From: Arthrobacter endolithicus
GTDB taxonomy: Bacteria > Actinomycetota > Actinomycetes > Actinomycetales > Micrococcaceae
Assembly: GCF_026627425.1 (NCBI RefSeq)
Contig: NZ_JAPNLH010000023.1
Coordinates: 1 to 46,707 of the forward strand
Length of the DNA: 46,707 bases
Reading direction: 5' to 3'
Positions within the stretch are counted from its first letter, which is position 1, and every line of letters begins with the position of its first letter. The position numbers and the translations under genes were made by a program. Below, one piece after another: positions 7,303 to 16,768 of the stretch. Below the pieces are notes generated by a model that was not told the origin of the DNA, ran no database searches, and was given only the letters and a program-made list of their open reading frames with translations.

Positions 7303-8241
7303 CTAGTGTGCCCGGCTGGAAACCTCGTCCAAAACAGCTTCGATCTGTTCCGGCAGGCGCTCCAACGTGGCATCGAGGACCTGCCTAAGCTGCCCTGGTG
7401 TTCGGGCCCCGACGACCGCCCCCGCTACTGCGGGTCGTGCGAGGAGCCAACTGAGCGCCACGTCCAACGGCCTCCGGTCTAGCCCCTTGGCCGCAGCGAC
7501 AACTGCCTCGGTAATTCGAGCGGGGAGGCCCGAAAGGTATGGCTGGACGTACCCGGCCAATACTTCGCTCGCACCGCGGGAATCGGAAGGAATCTTGCCG
7601 CGGTACTTACCGGTCAGCACGCCACGCCCCAAGGGAGCCCAACACAGTAACCCCGTTCCCAGATGTTCGGAGGCGGGCGTAATCTCCGCCTCTACGCTGC
7701 GGTGCAGCAGTGAATATTCCACCTGATTGGCCACCACGGACGTGCCTGACATCGTTGCCGCGCGGGCCAGCTGCCAGCCGGTGTAGTTGGAGACACCCGC
7801 GTAGCGCACCCTTCCGGACGTGACGGCGTAGTCCAAGGCGCTTAGCGTCTCCTCCAAGGGAACGTTGTCGTCCCAGGTGTGGGCCAGCCAGAGGTCTAAA
7901 TGGTCAGTTCCGAGCCTGGCCAGGGAGGCGTCCAACGCAGTCAGCATCGCCCTGCGGGAGGTGTCCACCATGCGTTTGCCTTTGCGGCGGCTGATTCCAG
8001 CCTTGGATATCAGCACCACCTCGCTGCGGGCCACGACGTCGCCGATCATGGCGCCCAATAGTGCTTCGCTGCGGCCTTCACCATAGCTAACGGCCGTATC
8101 GACCGTGGTGCCGCCGGCACTGATGTAGGCGCGTAGCTGGTCCCGGGCAGCCTGTTCGTCCGTGTCTGTTCCCCAGGACATGGTGCCCAGGCCAATGGTG
8201 GAAACCCGCAATCCACTAGTCCCGACGTATCGTTGCTGCAT
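7303..8241 (-). CDS. Aldo/keto reductase
   Basis: 312-residue NADPH-dependent reductase. Catalytic tetrad D48, Y53, K80, H121; SNYTGWQLA and GAVVGARTPGQL are cofactor-side motifs. The start MQQRYVG at 8239-8241 is typical of the family and sits exactly 6 nt after TAAGCT on the minus strand, implying a leaderless mRNA. It is divergent from uppP. The substrate is unknown. Confidence 0.93.
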   Translation of the reverse strand: MQQRYVGTSGLRVSTIGLGTMSWGTDTDEQAARDQLRAYISAGGTTVDTAVSYGEGRSEALLGAMIGDVVARSEVVLISKAGISRRKGKRMVDTSRRAMLTALDASLARLGTDHLDLWLAHTWDDNVPLEETLSALDYAVTSGRVRYAGVSNYTGWQLARAATMSGTSVVANQVEYSLLHRSVEAEITPASEHLGTGLLCWAPLGRGVLTGKYRGKIPSDSRGASEVLAGYVQPYLSGLPARITEAVVAAAKGLDRRPLDVALSWLLARPAVAGAVVGARTPGQLRQVLDATLERLPEQIEAVLDEVSSRAH

Positions 8242-8247
8242 AAGGCC

Positions 8248-8253
8248 AGCTTA
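8248..8253 (-). promoter_or_regulatory. -10 box, leaderless aldo/keto reductase
   Basis: TAAGCT on the minus strand, followed by 6 nt and then the ATG. Confidence 0.45.
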
Positions 8254-8374
8254 CGTGGCGAGGTTTATCTCCCGCGCAATTTTCGAGCACGCGCGGATAA
8301 TCTATTGGCCGCAGATGGCCCGCATGTGGGGGCGCCTGTTATGCATTCTGCCGTTAGCGTCCCCGTTTATGCCA

Positions 8375-8380
8375 TAGGGT
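8375..8380 (+). promoter_or_regulatory. -10 box, leaderless uppP
   Basis: TAGGGT followed by 6 nt and GTG 8387 (3 nt before ATG 8384). No ribosome site is present. The spacing favours the GTG. Confidence 0.4.
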
Positions 8381-8386
8381 CAGATG

Positions 8387-9223
8387 GTGAACTGGATTGA
8401 AGCTGCCTTCCTCGGCCTGGTACAAGGCCTAACCGAATTCCTCCCTATTTCTTCAAGCGCACACTTGTTCGTAGTCGGAAAGTTCCTACCGACCGGGACC
8501 GATCCAGGTGCCGCCTTTACGGCCGTAAGCCAGTTAGGTACGGAAACAGCCGTAGTGGTCTTTTTCTGGCGGGACATAGTGCGAATCATTAGGGCCTGGT
8601 TCGGTGCCCTACGGGGCAAGGTTCCGCACTCGGATCCGGATGCCCGGATGGGCTGGCTGGTCATAATCGGCAGCGTTCCGATTGTGGTCCTCGGTCTTGT
8701 TTTTCAGAACGCTATTGAGTCGTCGTTGCGTAACCTGTGGATTGTGGCCACCACGTTGATCGTTTTCGGCCTGATTTTGGCCGTTGCCGATGCCGTTGCG
8801 AAACGGGACCGCACGCTGAAGGACCTCAGCGTGAAACACGGCATTCTATTCGGCCTGGCGCAGGCGCTGGCGCTTATTCCCGGAGTATCACGCTCCGGAG
8901 GGACCATAACGGCGGGTCTGTTGATGGGTTACACCCGTGAAGCAGCTGCGCGGTATTCATTTTTGCTGGCGATTCCCGCTGTCTTTGGCAGCGGATTGTA
9001 CGAGCTGTATAAAATCTTTGCGAAACATGAGGGCGCACAGGGGCCTTTTGGACTGGGTCAGACGGCCCTTGCAACGGTTATTGCCTTCGTGGTGGGATAT
9101 CTGATCATCGGATGGTTCCTGAAGTATATTTCCAGTAATAGTTACCGGATATTCGTCTGGTATCGGATTGCGCTGGGTCTGCTGTTGTTCCTGCTGCTCG
9201 GTTTCGGCGTCATCAGTGCCTGA
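8387..9223 (+). CDS. uppP: Undecaprenyl-diphosphatase (BacA/UppP)
   Basis: 278-residue polytopic membrane enzyme that dephosphorylates undecaprenyl pyrophosphate to recycle the lipid carrier for peptidoglycan and other wall polymers; it also gives bacitracin tolerance. Both family signatures are present: [18 protein letters not shown] (10-27) with E17 and the serine cluster, and PGVSRSGGT (165-173). About eight hydrophobic segments follow the family pattern. GTG 8387 gives the usual MNWIEA N-terminus; ATG 8384 would add one residue. It is divergent from the aldo/keto reductase. mshC follows after 15 bp with its own -10 box. Confidence 0.95.
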   Translation: MNWIEAAFLGLVQGLTEFLPISSSAHLFVVGKFLPTGTDPGAAFTAVSQLGTETAVVVFFWRDIVRIIRAWFGALRGKVPHSDPDARMGWLVIIGSVPIVVLGLVFQNAIESSLRNLWIVATTLIVFGLILAVADAVAKRDRTLKDLSVKHGILFGLAQALALIPGVSRSGGTITAGLLMGYTREAAARYSFLLAIPAVFGSGLYELYKIFAKHEGAQGPFGLGQTALATVIAFVVGYLIIGWFLKYISSNSYRIFVWYRIALGLLLFLLLGFGVISA

Positions 9224-9226
9224 CAG

Positions 9227-9232
9227 TAGGCT
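9227..9232 (+). promoter_or_regulatory. -10 box, leaderless mshC
   Basis: TAGGCT, 6 nt, then GTG 9239. It lies in the 15-bp gap after uppP. Confidence 0.45.
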
Positions 9233-9238
9233 GTAGCG

Positions 9239-10636
9239 GTGAAGTCTTGGAAATCCCGTCCCGTCCCGCAACTCCCGGGAACGATGCCCGCCCTCAACCT
9301 GTATGAAAGCCGTGCAGCCACCCTGCTTGCGATGCCGGACCAGGCCTCATCGAGCATGTACGTGTGCGGCATCACGCCGTACGACGCCACGCATATGGGT
9401 CATGCCGCGACTTATGTCGCCTTCGATCTGCTCAACCGTGCCTGGCACGACGCGGGCCAGAACGTGCACTACGTGCAAAATGTGACTGACGTGGACGATC
9501 CGCTGCTGGAACGGGCGAGCCGGGACGGCATCGATTGGCGGGAACTGGCAAGGGAACAGACCGACTTGTTCCGCGCGGACATGGAAGCGCTCAATGTCCT
9601 TGCTCCCGAGCAGTACATCGGCGCGGTGGAGTCCGTGGAATGGATTGTTCCGCAGGTCGAACGGCTGGTCGAGGCCGGACTGGCTTACCGGGTTTCGGCC
9701 AGCGATACCGAGCCGGCCGGCGATATCTATTTCTCCGTCGACGCGGCGTCAGTGCCGGCGCCAGGAACGTCCGGTCTCAATGCGTCCATGCCCCGTCCCG
9801 GCAGCAGGCACGACGGCGGTGCCACGCACGACGGCGGCGACAAGCCCGGCAAGGGCGACGACGGAGCCTGGTGGTTGGGACAGATCAGCGGACTGACACG
9901 GCAGGAAATGCTTCCGGTTTTTGCCGAGCGTGGGGGAGATCCCGACCGGGCGGGCAAACGGAACGTACTGGATCCGTTGCTGTGGCGTGTTGCCCGGGCG
10001 GGGGAACCCAGCTGGGCGGGAGCCAGCCTTGGTGCCGGACGCCCTGGCTGGCACATCGAATGCACCGTTATTGCCCAGCGTTTCCTGCCGGCGCCTTTCA
10101 CCGTTCAAGGTGGTGGCTCGGATCTGGTCTTTCCGCACCATGAGATGGGAGCTGGCCATGCCTATGCGCTCAGCGGGGTGGAAATGGCCCGGCATTATGT
10201 GCATACCGGCATGGTGGGGCTTGCCGGGGAAAAGATGAGCAAGTCCAAGGGCAACCTGGTGCTGGTATCCAAACTCCGGGCCGACGGGGTTGAACCCGCA
10301 GCCATTCGAACAGCCATATTGTCACATCATTACCGCAGCGATTGGTTCTGGACGGACGAGGTCCTCGAGCAGGCGCAGACGCGGCTCAAGCGCTGGCGCG
10401 AGGCACTGGATAGCGCATTGCCAGGATCCGCGCGCGCACTGATCTCCGAGATGCGGGCCGCCCTCGCCGCCGATCTGGACGGGCCGCGTGCGCTGGCCGC
10501 GGTGGATCAGTGGGCGGCGGCGCAAGGCTCCGGGGACAACAACAGCGGGCTGGACGGCGCCGAAACCGTCTCCTCCGAGCTGGACGCCGCTCTCGTGACG
10601 GACGGGCTGGAGGCGTTGTTCGGCATTGTTCTCTAA
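9239..10636 (+). CDS. mshC: L-cysteine:GlcN-Ins ligase MshC (mycothiol synthesis)
   Basis: 465-residue ATP-dependent ligase joining cysteine to GlcN-Ins in mycothiol biosynthesis; it is a cysteinyl-tRNA synthetase relative lacking the tRNA-binding end. Visible are the HIGH-type motif THMGHA (51-56), the zinc ligand C43, GWHIECT (270-276, C275), FPHHE (298-302) and KMSKS (332-336). The protein is longer than the mycobacterial enzyme (about 412 residues). The excess includes a Gly/Asp-rich insert at about 172-208 that carries two 18-bp units (9809-9844, reading [12 protein letters not shown]). It is probably leaderless from GTG 9239. It converges on the PAC2 gene. Confidence 0.95.
   Translation: MKSWKSRPVPQLPGTMPALNLYESRAATLLAMPDQASSSMYVCGITPYDATHMGHAATYVAFDLLNRAWHDAGQNVHYVQNVTDVDDPLLERASRDGIDWRELAREQTDLFRADMEALNVLAPEQYIGAVESVEWIVPQVERLVEAGLAYRVSASDTEPAGDIYFSVDAASVPAPGTSGLNASMPRPGSRHDGGATHDGGDKPGKGDDGAWWLGQISGLTRQEMLPVFAERGGDPDRAGKRNVLDPLLWRVARAGEPSWAGASLGAGRPGWHIECTVIAQRFLPAPFTVQGGGSDLVFPHHEMGAGHAYALSGVEMARHYVHTGMVGLAGEKMSKSKGNLVLVSKLRADGVEPAAIRTAILSHHYRSDWFWTDEVLEQAQTRLKRWREALDSALPGSARALISEMRAALAADLDGPRALAAVDQWAAAQGSGDNNSGLDGAETVSSELDAALVTDGLEALFGIVL
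9809..9844. repeat. Two 18-bp tandem units inside mshC
   Basis: Units 9809-9826 and 9827-9844 share cacgacggcgg and encode [12 protein letters not shown] in a surface insert. Confidence 0.75.
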
Positions 10637-10694
10637 TTGCTCTGTCCACCAAGCACGCGGTTCTCTCAACACGCTGTTCTCTGGGCATTTTTCT

Positions 10695-11585
10695 CTAGGG
10701 CATGTCCCGGCCACGGCGCTTGAGGTAGCGTTCAAATTCACGCGCAATGGATTCCCCGCTGGCCTCCGGTAACTCCGCTGTATCCTTGGCCTCTTCCAAT
10801 TGGTGGACGTAAGCGGCGATTTCCGGGTCCTCGGTGGCAAGTTCGTTGACGCCGCGTTCCCAGGCCTGAGAGTCTTCGGTCATCTCGTGCGTGTCAAAGG
10901 TAACCTGCAGCAAGTCCTGAATCCTGTTCAGCAGGGCCAGCTGAGCCTTTGGTGAAGGGGCTTGGGCGACATAGTGCGGCACAGCGGCCCAGAGCGAGAC
11001 GGTGGGCAGGCCGGCAAGCAAGGCAAGTTCGTCCAGTACTCCTACTATGCCGATCGGCCCCTCGTATTGCGAGGATTCCAGGTTCATCCGGGTCCGCAGT
11101 TCATCGTCATCGCTGGTAGCGGTAACCGGGATGGGCCGCGTGTGCGGGACATCGGCGAGCAGGGCTCCGACCAGGACGACGTAATTCACATTCAAAGCCG
11201 CGGCCTGGGCGAGCAGCTCGGCCGTATAGGCCCGCCATTTATACGAAGGTTCTATGCCATGCACGAAGACCACATCCAGGTTCGATTCGGGCACGGACGC
11301 CTTGGTGATTTTGGTCGTCGGCCACTTAATCTTGCGGGTGCCCGCGGTGTTGCGCCGCACGGAGGGCCTGGTGAACTGGAAGTCGTAGTACTCATCGGGG
11401 TTCAGCGTCGTAATTTTTTTGGCCCCCCAGAGCCGGTGCAGGTATTTAAGGCAATCGCTGGCAGCCTCACCGGCATCGTTCCAACCTTCGAAAGCCGCGA
11501 GCATGACGGTGACCCGTTCCCCTTCCGGGACGGGCACTATCAGCCGGCTTGCGGGGGCCGTGGCGTCTTCGTCGTTGCTCATCAC
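10695..11585 (-). CDS. PAC2 family protein
   Basis: 296-residue member of the PAC2 (proteasome assembly chaperone 2-like) family, conserved in actinobacteria and of unknown biochemical role. Family traits include the N-terminal AAFEGWNDAGEAAS stretch, the central VHGIEPSYKWRAY and the SLWAAVPHYVAQAPSPKA segment. The GTG at 11583-11585 sits exactly 6 nt after TAGGCT on the minus strand, so translation probably begins there on a leaderless mRNA; the ATG right after it (11580-11582) is the alternative. Any link with the nearby bacterial proteasome is unproven. It is divergent from the HAD hydrolase gene. Confidence 0.9.
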   Translation of the reverse strand: MMSNDEDATAPASRLIVPVPEGERVTVMLAAFEGWNDAGEAASDCLKYLHRLWGAKKITTLNPDEYYDFQFTRPSVRRNTAGTRKIKWPTTKITKASVPESNLDVVFVHGIEPSYKWRAYTAELLAQAAALNVNYVVLVGALLADVPHTRPIPVTATSDDDELRTRMNLESSQYEGPIGIVGVLDELALLAGLPTVSLWAAVPHYVAQAPSPKAQLALLNRIQDLLQVTFDTHEMTEDSQAWERGVNELATEDPEIAAYVHQLEEAKDTAELPEASGESIAREFERYLKRRGRDMP

Positions 11586-11591
11586 CTCTCC

Positions 11592-11597
11592 AGCCTA
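11592..11597 (-). promoter_or_regulatory. -10 box, leaderless PAC2 gene
   Basis: TAGGCT on the minus strand followed by GGAGAG and then the GTG. The GGAGAG resembles a ribosome site but would lie upstream of the predicted transcript start. Confidence 0.45.
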
Positions 11598-11672
11598 CGA
11601 CGAGCGCTCGGCCATCAGCCTTAAATACCGCTATCAGCTTAGTGGGGGGCTACTGGCCCCTGACACCCCCCG

Positions 11673-11678
11673 TAGAAT
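11673..11678 (+). promoter_or_regulatory. -10 box, leaderless HAD hydrolase gene
   Basis: TAGAAT, 6 nt (ggaccc), then ATG 11685. Confidence 0.5.
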
Positions 11679-11684
11679 GGACCC

Positions 11685-12473
11685 ATGTATTCCACGTCTG
11701 TTTCCAATGCCCGGGCCAGCAGCACGGAAGTGTCCGCGGTCGATCAGCAGGCGCCCCGGGCGGTAGGTCTCCGGGCGGCACTGTGGGACATGGACGGCAC
11801 TCTGGTGGATACCGAACCGTATTGGATCGGCTCAGAATTCGCCCTGGTCCAGGCCCACGGCGGCGAATGGACCCACCAACAGGCCTTGGCCCTGGTGGGC
11901 CAGTCGCTGGTTCACTCGGCCGGGGTCCTGCAACGTGCCGGTGTTCGCCTGACGGTCCGAGAGATCATCGACCACTTGACGGCCGAAGTTATCCGCCAGG
12001 TCCGCCACGAGATCCCTTGGCGCCCTGGTGCGCGCGAACTGTTGCGCGCCCTTGTTGATTCGGGCGTCCGCTGTGCCTTAGTGACCATGAGTGAGGGTCC
12101 GCTGGCAGCGGAAATCGTCGCTGGTCTGCCCTCGGGTTACTTCGAATTCCTGGTCACGGGAGACGCCGTCCAACAGGGCAAGCCGCATCCGGAGCCTTAC
12201 CTATCGGCCCTCCGGCGCCTGCAGTTGCTGGACCCGCTGTTGACTGTTCACGAATGCGTGGCACTGGAGGACTCGATCCCGGGCGTCGCGTCGGCACAAG
12301 CCTCCGGTGTGGTGACGGTGGCGATCCCGCACACGGTGCCGCTGCCCGAGGACGCGGGCCGTACCACCTGGCCGTCACTATCCGGGCGGACTGTGGCGGA
12401 TCTTCGCGCTCTGGTCGCGGAACGGGCAGAAGCGCTCGGTTCCCGGGTCGCACCGGTCATGGGAACCCCGTAG
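11685..12473 (+). CDS. HAD family hydrolase (beta-phosphoglucomutase-like)
   Basis: 262-residue HAD phosphatase. Motif I DMDGTLVDTE (nucleophile D35, acid D37), motif II VTMSEG, motif III lysine in QGKPHPEPYL and motif IV ALEDSIPGV are all present. The cap inserted after motif I makes it subfamily I, like phosphoglycolate phosphatase or beta-phosphoglucomutase. The substrate is not predictable. Its TAG stop shares one base with the GTG start of the site-2 protease gene, so the two are translationally coupled. Confidence 0.92.
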   Translation: MYSTSVSNARASSTEVSAVDQQAPRAVGLRAALWDMDGTLVDTEPYWIGSEFALVQAHGGEWTHQQALALVGQSLVHSAGVLQRAGVRLTVREIIDHLTAEVIRQVRHEIPWRPGARELLRALVDSGVRCALVTMSEGPLAAEIVAGLPSGYFEFLVTGDAVQQGKPHPEPYLSALRRLQLLDPLLTVHECVALEDSIPGVASAQASGVVTVAIPHTVPLPEDAGRTTWPSLSGRTVADLRALVAERAEALGSRVAPVMGTP

Positions 12474-13645
12474 TGAGTACACCGAGCGCGGGCGCGAAAA
12501 TGATCCGCGACGGGATACCGCTGGGAAAAATTGCGGGTATTCCCATTGTGCTGGCGTATTCGTGGTTCCTGATCGCTGCCTTCACCGTGATTCTCTTTGG
12601 CCCGCAGCTTGCCAAGGGCTATCCGACGCTGGGCGCCGGAGCCTATCTGGTGGCGTTCATCTACGCGCTGTTACTGCTTTTTTCCGTTTTGGTGCACGAA
12701 TTGGCGCATGCGCTGATGGCAAAGGCCTACCACTGGCCAACTCAGAAGATTGTCCTGAATCTCTGGGGCGGCCACACGCAGTTTGAGAACTTCACGGCCA
12801 CGCCGGCCCGCTCGTTAATGGTGGCCTTTGCCGGCCCGGTGGCCAACATCGTGCTGGCTGGTCTGGGCTGGCTGCTGCTGAACGGGTTGGGCGCGCCGCA
12901 GACGTTAAACGCGGCTGTTTTGAGCACCTTGGTCAATATCTTCATGTGGGCCAACCTGCTGATCGGTGGTTTTAATGTTCTACCGGGCCTGCCGCTGGAC
13001 GGTGGACGCCTGGTGGAGTCGATCGTCTGGAAAATCACCGGCAATCAGGAAAAAGGCACGGTGGCGGCGGGATGGGCGGGGCGTGTGATCGTGATTCTGC
13101 TTGTTTTCGCCGTCGTCGGCATTCCGCTGCTGGCCGGCAACCAGCCGGACACCACGAATGTCCTGGTGGTGATCTTCGTCGGCGGGTTCCTCTGGCTTGG
13201 TGCCAGCGGTGCCATCACCGACTCCCGAATGCGGCTGCGGTTGCCGCTGATCAGCGCCGGCCGGCTTAGCGACGGGGCGGTCGGGGTGCCGGTCGATTAC
13301 TCGGTGGCGCAGTTACTGTCCGTCGTCGGAGCAGATCCGTGGCAGGGGATCGTCCTGTGCAGCCGCGAGGGTAGGCCGACGGCGATCGTTGACCGCGGCG
13401 TCCTGGCCACCGTTCCGGCTGCTGTTGCGGGCGAAACTCCGGCGACCGCCGTCGCCCGCAACCTTGCGGAAGGGGCTTATGTTCCGCAGACTGCGTCGGG
13501 ACAGGAACTGGTGCAGTACCTGGCACAGCTGGCCGGCAGTGAATATGCGGTTATCGATCGGCACGGCCGCGTCACAGGTATCTTGACGCAGGCAGTGGTT
13601 GTCGCGGCCATTACCGGAAGGCCCGACCCACGGCTGAGCCGCTGA
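12473..13645 (+). CDS. Site-2 protease family zinc metalloprotease with CBS tail
   Basis: 390-residue intramembrane protease. HELAH (75-79) gives the zinc ligands H75 and H79 and catalytic E76; the LPLDGGRL motif supplies the third ligand D176. Hydrophobic segments flank both motifs. Residues from about 275 to 385 form a soluble CBS-like pair, as in the Rip3 type. Such enzymes cut membrane-anchored regulators; the target here is unknown. GTG 12473 overlaps the HAD stop (tagtg). A further ATG nine codons downstream is an alternative start. Confidence 0.92.
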   Translation: MSTPSAGAKMIRDGIPLGKIAGIPIVLAYSWFLIAAFTVILFGPQLAKGYPTLGAGAYLVAFIYALLLLFSVLVHELAHALMAKAYHWPTQKIVLNLWGGHTQFENFTATPARSLMVAFAGPVANIVLAGLGWLLLNGLGAPQTLNAAVLSTLVNIFMWANLLIGGFNVLPGLPLDGGRLVESIVWKITGNQEKGTVAAGWAGRVIVILLVFAVVGIPLLAGNQPDTTNVLVVIFVGGFLWLGASGAITDSRMRLRLPLISAGRLSDGAVGVPVDYSVAQLLSVVGADPWQGIVLCSREGRPTAIVDRGVLATVPAAVAGETPATAVARNLAEGAYVPQTASGQELVQYLAQLAGSEYAVIDRHGRVTGILTQAVVVAAITGRPDPRLSR

Positions 13646-13648
13646 AAT

Positions 13649-13696
13649 ACTGAACCGGCGAACCACTGAGCCGGCGAACCACTGAATTGCCGAACA
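13649..13696. repeat. 16-bp tandem repeat, 3 units
   Basis: Units at 13649, 13665 and 13681: actga(a/g)ccggcgaacc twice, then the diverged actgaattgccgaaca. They start 4 bp past the protease stop and are noncoding. Confidence 0.85.
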
Positions 13697-13830
13697 AGAG
13701 CGGCCGAAATACCGACCCGCCGGACCACTCCATCTGGTGACCAGCAATTCAGCGGCATGTGAATCATCATTCTTCTGTCCGCCCCACGGTGCGCAGAAGC
13801 CGTCATCTTTTCGAGTTAGGGACTTTGAAT

Positions 13831-14877
13831 ATGAGCCAGAGCAATGCCAAGCCGGCCGCCGGCAACCGCGCAGAACCGCACGGGGCGGCGGCACGGCGCG
13901 GGCCGTTTCGCGCCGGTGAGCGCGTCCAGCTGACAGACGAGCGGGCCCGGATGAACACCATCACCCTCACGCCAGGACAGGCCTATCACACGCACAAGGG
14001 CTTCCTCAATCACGATGCCGTCATCGGCCAGCCGGAAGGTTCGGTAGTGGCGAACAACGTCGGGCAGCTCTACCAGACATTGCGGCCGCTGCTGTCGGAT
14101 TTTGTGCTGTCCATGCCGCGCGGCGCAGCCGTTGTCTACCCCAAGGACGCCGGTCAGATCATCACGATGGGGGACATCTACCCAGGCGCCCGGGTGGTCG
14201 AGGCCGGTGTCGGTTCGGGAGCTCTTTCCATCTCGCTGCTGCGGGCCGTGGGCGATGGAGGCTATCTGCATTCCTTTGAGCGCCGGGAGGAATTTGCCGA
14301 TATTGCCCGCGGGAATGTGGAGACCATCTTTGGCGGGGAGCACCCGGCCTGGAAGATTTCGCTGGGGGACTTCCAAGACGAAGTAGTCCGGCAGGAACCG
14401 GCGGCCAGCATTGACCGCGTGGTACTGGATATGCTGGCGCCGTGGGAATGCGCCGACGCGGTCGCTACGGTCCTCGCCCCGGGTGGCGTGTGGATCAACT
14501 ACGTGGCTACGGTGACGCAACTGTCCCGCACGGCCGAAGCCATCCGTGCGGACGGCCGGTTTACCGAACCGGACGCGTGGGAGTCCATGGTCCGCGGCTG
14601 GCATCTGGAGGGTTTGGCGGTCCGGCCGGATCATCGCATGGTGGCGCACACGGGCTTTCTGCTGACCGCACGCAGACTGGCCGACGGTGTCACGGGACTG
14701 ACGCCCAAGCGCCGCCCGTCCAAAACAGAATTCAGCGCCGAGGATCTTAATGCGTGGACTCCGGCGAACGTCGGCGAACGGGACGTTTCCGCGAAGAAAT
14801 TGCGCCGGGCAGCGCGCGAGGCAACTGCAACAGCGCCGGGGCCAGGCAGCGCCGGAAGTGACAGTAGCGACACATGA
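13831..14877 (+). CDS. trmI: tRNA (adenine-58-N1)-methyltransferase TrmI
   Basis: 348-residue SAM-dependent enzyme making m1A58 in the T loop of tRNAs. The N-terminal beta domain carries HKGFLNHDAVIGQ. The Rossmann domain has the SAM loop VVEAGVGSGALS (about 122-133), then LDMLAPWECADA, the conserved DxxxPW-type active-site motif (here D-M-L-A-P-W). The C-terminal 30 residues are low complexity. The start MSQSNAK at 13831 has agggac 8 nt upstream. It is the usual gene immediately before arc/mpa in actinobacteria, with 106 bp between them. Confidence 0.94.
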   Translation: MSQSNAKPAAGNRAEPHGAAARRGPFRAGERVQLTDERARMNTITLTPGQAYHTHKGFLNHDAVIGQPEGSVVANNVGQLYQTLRPLLSDFVLSMPRGAAVVYPKDAGQIITMGDIYPGARVVEAGVGSGALSISLLRAVGDGGYLHSFERREEFADIARGNVETIFGGEHPAWKISLGDFQDEVVRQEPAASIDRVVLDMLAPWECADAVATVLAPGGVWINYVATVTQLSRTAEAIRADGRFTEPDAWESMVRGWHLEGLAVRPDHRMVAHTGFLLTARRLADGVTGLTPKRRPSKTEFSAEDLNAWTPANVGERDVSAKKLRRAAREATATAPGPGSAGSDSSDT

Positions 14878-14983
14878 CGGCCCGCAGCACGTCGAAAACG
14901 CCAAAGACGGCTAGTGTCTTAAACAAGGATTGAGGGCAGGCTCTGGCGAGTCCATTGCCACCTAACGGAAGGATGTGACGACC

Positions 14984-16744
14984 GTGAGCGAACCCACCAG
15001 CACCGCGGATCAGCAGGGCCATCAGCAGAATTCTGCTGCTGCGACCCAGCAACAGGCCGCCGTGGAGCGTCAGCTCAACGTGCTGCGGGACAAGCTTCGC
15101 TACGTCGACCGGCAATTGGCGGCCGCCACGGGGAACAACGCCAAGCTGGCCAGCACGCTGGAGAACGCTAAGGCGGAGATCGTCAGACTGCGCAGCGCGC
15201 TGGAAAAGGATGGACAGGCTCCTTTTAGCTTCGGGACCGTGGTGCAGGTCAATCCGCGGCGGATGGCGGCTGCGGATGCCACCGGTGTGGCACAGACGGA
15301 GGAAAGCGTTGACATTGTCAACGCCGGCCGGAAGATGCGGGTTGGCGTGAGCCCACTGGTCAACATCCGCTCCCTGAGTGCCGGTCAGGAGGTGCTGCTC
15401 AACGAATCGCTGACGGTGGTTGCAGGCCTGGGGTTTGAGCGCGTCGGCGAATTAGCCACGGTTAAGGAGTTATTGGGCCCAGACCGGGCCCTGGTCATCG
15501 GCAGGTCCGATGACGAGCGCGTCGTGCGGCTCTCGGGGGCGCTGCAGAGCGAGAAGCTGCGGGTGGGTGATGCGGTCTCCCTGGATAGCCGGACCGGGTA
15601 CGCGCTGGAGAAGGTGCCCCGCTCAGAGGTGGAGAACCTCATTCTGGAGGAAGTCCCGGACATCTCCTATCAGGACATTGGCGGCCTGGGACCGCAGATC
15701 GAGCAGATCAGGGACGCCGTTGAGCTGCCGTTCCTGCATCCTGATCTGTACCGCGAGCACGGGCTCAAACCGCCGAAGGGTATTTTGCTCTATGGGCCTC
15801 CCGGCTGCGGCAAGACCCTGATTGCCAAGGCTGTGGCGAATTCGCTGGCGGCCCGGGCGGCGGAACGGTCTGGTTCCAAGGACCAGAAGAGCTACTTCCT
15901 GAACATCAAGGGACCCGAGCTGCTGGACAAGTATGTGGGAGAGACGGAGCGGCAGATCCGGATGATCTTCAGCCGCGCCCGTGAGAAGGCCTCTGACGGA
16001 AGCGCCGTCGTCGTCTTCTTCGACGAAATGGACTCGCTCTTCCGCACCCGAGGCACCGGCATCTCCTCCGATGTGGAGACCACCATCGTGCCGCAGCTGC
16101 TCAGCGAGATCGACGGCGTCGAACGGCTGGATAATGTGATTGTCATCGGTGCCTCCAACCGGGAAGACATGATCGACCCGGCGATTCTGCGGCCGGGCCG
16201 GCTGGATGTCAAGGTCAAAATCCAACGTCCGGACGTCGAGGCCGCGGCAGACATTTTCGCTAAATACATTACGGCGGACCTTCCCTTCCACGCCGATGAT
16301 GTGGCGGCCAACGGTGGAGACCGGATCGCGACGGTGGAAGCGATGATCCAGCGGACCGTGGAGGCAATGTATTCCACCGAAAAGTCCAACGAGTACCTCG
16401 AGGTGACGTACGCAAACGGCGACACCGAAATGCTGTACTTCAAGGACTTCAACTCGGGCGCCGTGATTCAAAACGTGGTGGACCGGGCCAAGAAATATGC
16501 CATCAAGGACCTGCTCACCAGCGGCGAACGGGGGATTCGCATTGATCATCTGCTCCGGGCCGTGGTGGATGAATTCCGTGAGCATGAGGACATGCCCAAC
16601 ACCACCAACCCGGATGATTGGGCGCGGATCTCGGGCAAGAAGGGTGAACGCATCACCTACATCCGCACCATTGTCCAGGGCAAGGCGGGACAGGAACCGG
16701 GTAAGACGCTGGAGACAATGTCCAATACCGGTCAATATTTGTGA
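14984..16744 (+). CDS. arc: Proteasome-activating AAA+ ATPase (ARC/Mpa)
   Basis: 586-residue hexameric unfoldase that binds Pup on tagged proteins, unfolds them and threads them into the 20S core. Order: N-terminal coiled coil (about 21-75, the Pup-binding element), two OB domains (about 80-220), and an AAA+ module with Walker A GPPGCGKT (271-278), Walker B VVVFFDE and SRH residues around [15 protein letters not shown]. It ends in GQYL, the C-terminal penultimate-tyrosine motif that docks on the proteasome. GTG 14984 was chosen because ggaagga lies 10 nt upstream; GTG 14975 is too close to it. Dop follows after 24 bp. Confidence 0.97.
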   Translation: MSEPTSTADQQGHQQNSAAATQQQAAVERQLNVLRDKLRYVDRQLAAATGNNAKLASTLENAKAEIVRLRSALEKDGQAPFSFGTVVQVNPRRMAAADATGVAQTEESVDIVNAGRKMRVGVSPLVNIRSLSAGQEVLLNESLTVVAGLGFERVGELATVKELLGPDRALVIGRSDDERVVRLSGALQSEKLRVGDAVSLDSRTGYALEKVPRSEVENLILEEVPDISYQDIGGLGPQIEQIRDAVELPFLHPDLYREHGLKPPKGILLYGPPGCGKTLIAKAVANSLAARAAERSGSKDQKSYFLNIKGPELLDKYVGETERQIRMIFSRAREKASDGSAVVVFFDEMDSLFRTRGTGISSDVETTIVPQLLSEIDGVERLDNVIVIGASNREDMIDPAILRPGRLDVKVKIQRPDVEAAADIFAKYITADLPFHADDVAANGGDRIATVEAMIQRTVEAMYSTEKSNEYLEVTYANGDTEMLYFKDFNSGAVIQNVVDRAKKYAIKDLLTSGERGIRIDHLLRAVVDEFREHEDMPNTTNPDDWARISGKKGERITYIRTIVQGKAGQEPGKTLETMSNTGQYL

Positions 16745-16768
16745 CGGGCCTGCCATGAGGAGTCTGCC

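Noticed and set aside
10628-10696. Repeats of gttctct between mshC and the PAC2 gene as another tandem array
   Set aside because: Four short matches at irregular 14-32-bp distances; too weak to count with the clean 15-18-bp arrays.
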